Below, in pieces: positions 6,017 through 6,222 of a stretch of 6,222 nucleotides of DNA (position 1 is its first letter; each line of letters opens with the position of its first letter). Source of the stretch: Caldilineales bacterium (GTDB taxonomy: Bacteria; Chloroflexota; Anaerolineae; JAAEKA01); NCBI GenBank assembly GCA_021463315.1, contig JAJTXO010000247.1, positions 1 to 6,222 on the forward strand, written 5' to 3'. Position numbers and translations under genes: made by a program. The notes under the pieces were generated by a model. The model did no database searches. It was not told where the DNA came from and was given only the letters and a program-made list of their open reading frames with translations.

Positions 6017-6222
6017 GTAATGCGTAACTCGTAATGCGTAACTCGTAATGCGTAACTCGTAATGCGTAACCCGGAATGGAGTACTGTGGCGGTGAGGATG
6101 GGAGGGGTAATGCGTAACTCGTAATGCGTAATGCGTAACCCGGAATGGAGTACTGTGGCGGTGAGGATGGGACGGGTAATGCGTGACTCGTAATGCGTAA
6201 CTCGTAATGCGTAACCCGGAAT
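6017..6222. repeat. Compound repeat: GTAATGC/GTAACTC heptamer blocks alternating with a 34-bp conserved unit
   Basis: Block 1 (6017-6072) has 8 heptamers, block 2 (6107-6141) has 5 and block 3 (6176-6217) has 6. GTAATGC and GTAACTC mostly alternate, and each block ends in GTAACCC. Between the blocks lie two copies of a 34-bp unit (6073-6106 and 6142-6175) that differ at one base; a third begins at 6218 as GGAAT and runs off the edge. The sequence just before block 1 (GATGGGATGG) matches the end of the 34-bp unit. It occupies the region upstream of the peptidase gene. I see no open gene on either strand and no convincing promoter in it. Confidence 0.92.

Noticed and set aside
4944..6020. Plus-strand open frame opposite the M24 peptidase
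   Set aside because: The minus strand carries all five metal ligands in order; the plus frame has no recognisable family and composition typical of an antisense shadow.
6017..6222. CRISPR-like layout: 34-bp repeats separated by 35-56 bp
   Set aside because: The intervals are themselves tandem heptamers, not unique spacers, there is no dyad typical of CRISPR repeats and no cas gene is visible.

Overview
The window is GC-rich and reads as part of a chromosome from the phylum Chloroflexota (Anaerolineae/Caldilineae-like). Two things point there: a GT39-type membrane protein fused to a DUF2298/'Chlor_Arch_YYY' domain, a family known mainly from Chloroflexota and archaea, and a density of degenerate tandem heptanucleotide repeats that are translated inside proteins. 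The taxonomic call is an inference, not a certainty.

All three genes lie on the minus strand and are read from right to left. First is an M24-family metallopeptidase (5975 to 4722) with all five metal ligands. After 65 bp comes a membrane-anchored, YabE-like cell-envelope protein with DUF348 (ubiquitin-like) repeats, a G5 domain and a C-terminal 3D domain (4656 to 2986). After a further 22 bp comes a very large polytopic membrane protein that starts at 2963 and runs off the left edge. It has a GT39/PMT_2-like N-terminal half and a DUF2298 (YYY) C-terminal half, with at least 987 residues visible. The tight spacing and shared strand suggest one transcription unit, but the three products have no established joint pathway. 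The envelope protein and the glycosyltransferase-like protein both act at the membrane or cell surface.

The striking content is the repeats. Four heptamer motifs (CGATGAA, CGGTGAA, CCCCAGT and alternating GTAATGC/GTAACTC), the first two differing by one base, sit at gene starts, in the upstream region and inside coding sequence. A palindromic element is also translated in frame as SPPTPLPxGEG. A 22-copy CGGTGAA array forms the N-terminus of the envelope protein. Two CGATGAA arrays fall in loops between membrane segments of the glycosyltransferase. In every coding case the gene uses the strand on which the repeat is essentially free of stops. Upstream of the peptidase, heptamer blocks alternate with a conserved 34-bp unit and run off the right edge. 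No RNA gene, transposase, integrase, CRISPR array or convincing terminator was seen. Long plus-strand open frames are GC-driven shadows of these genes.
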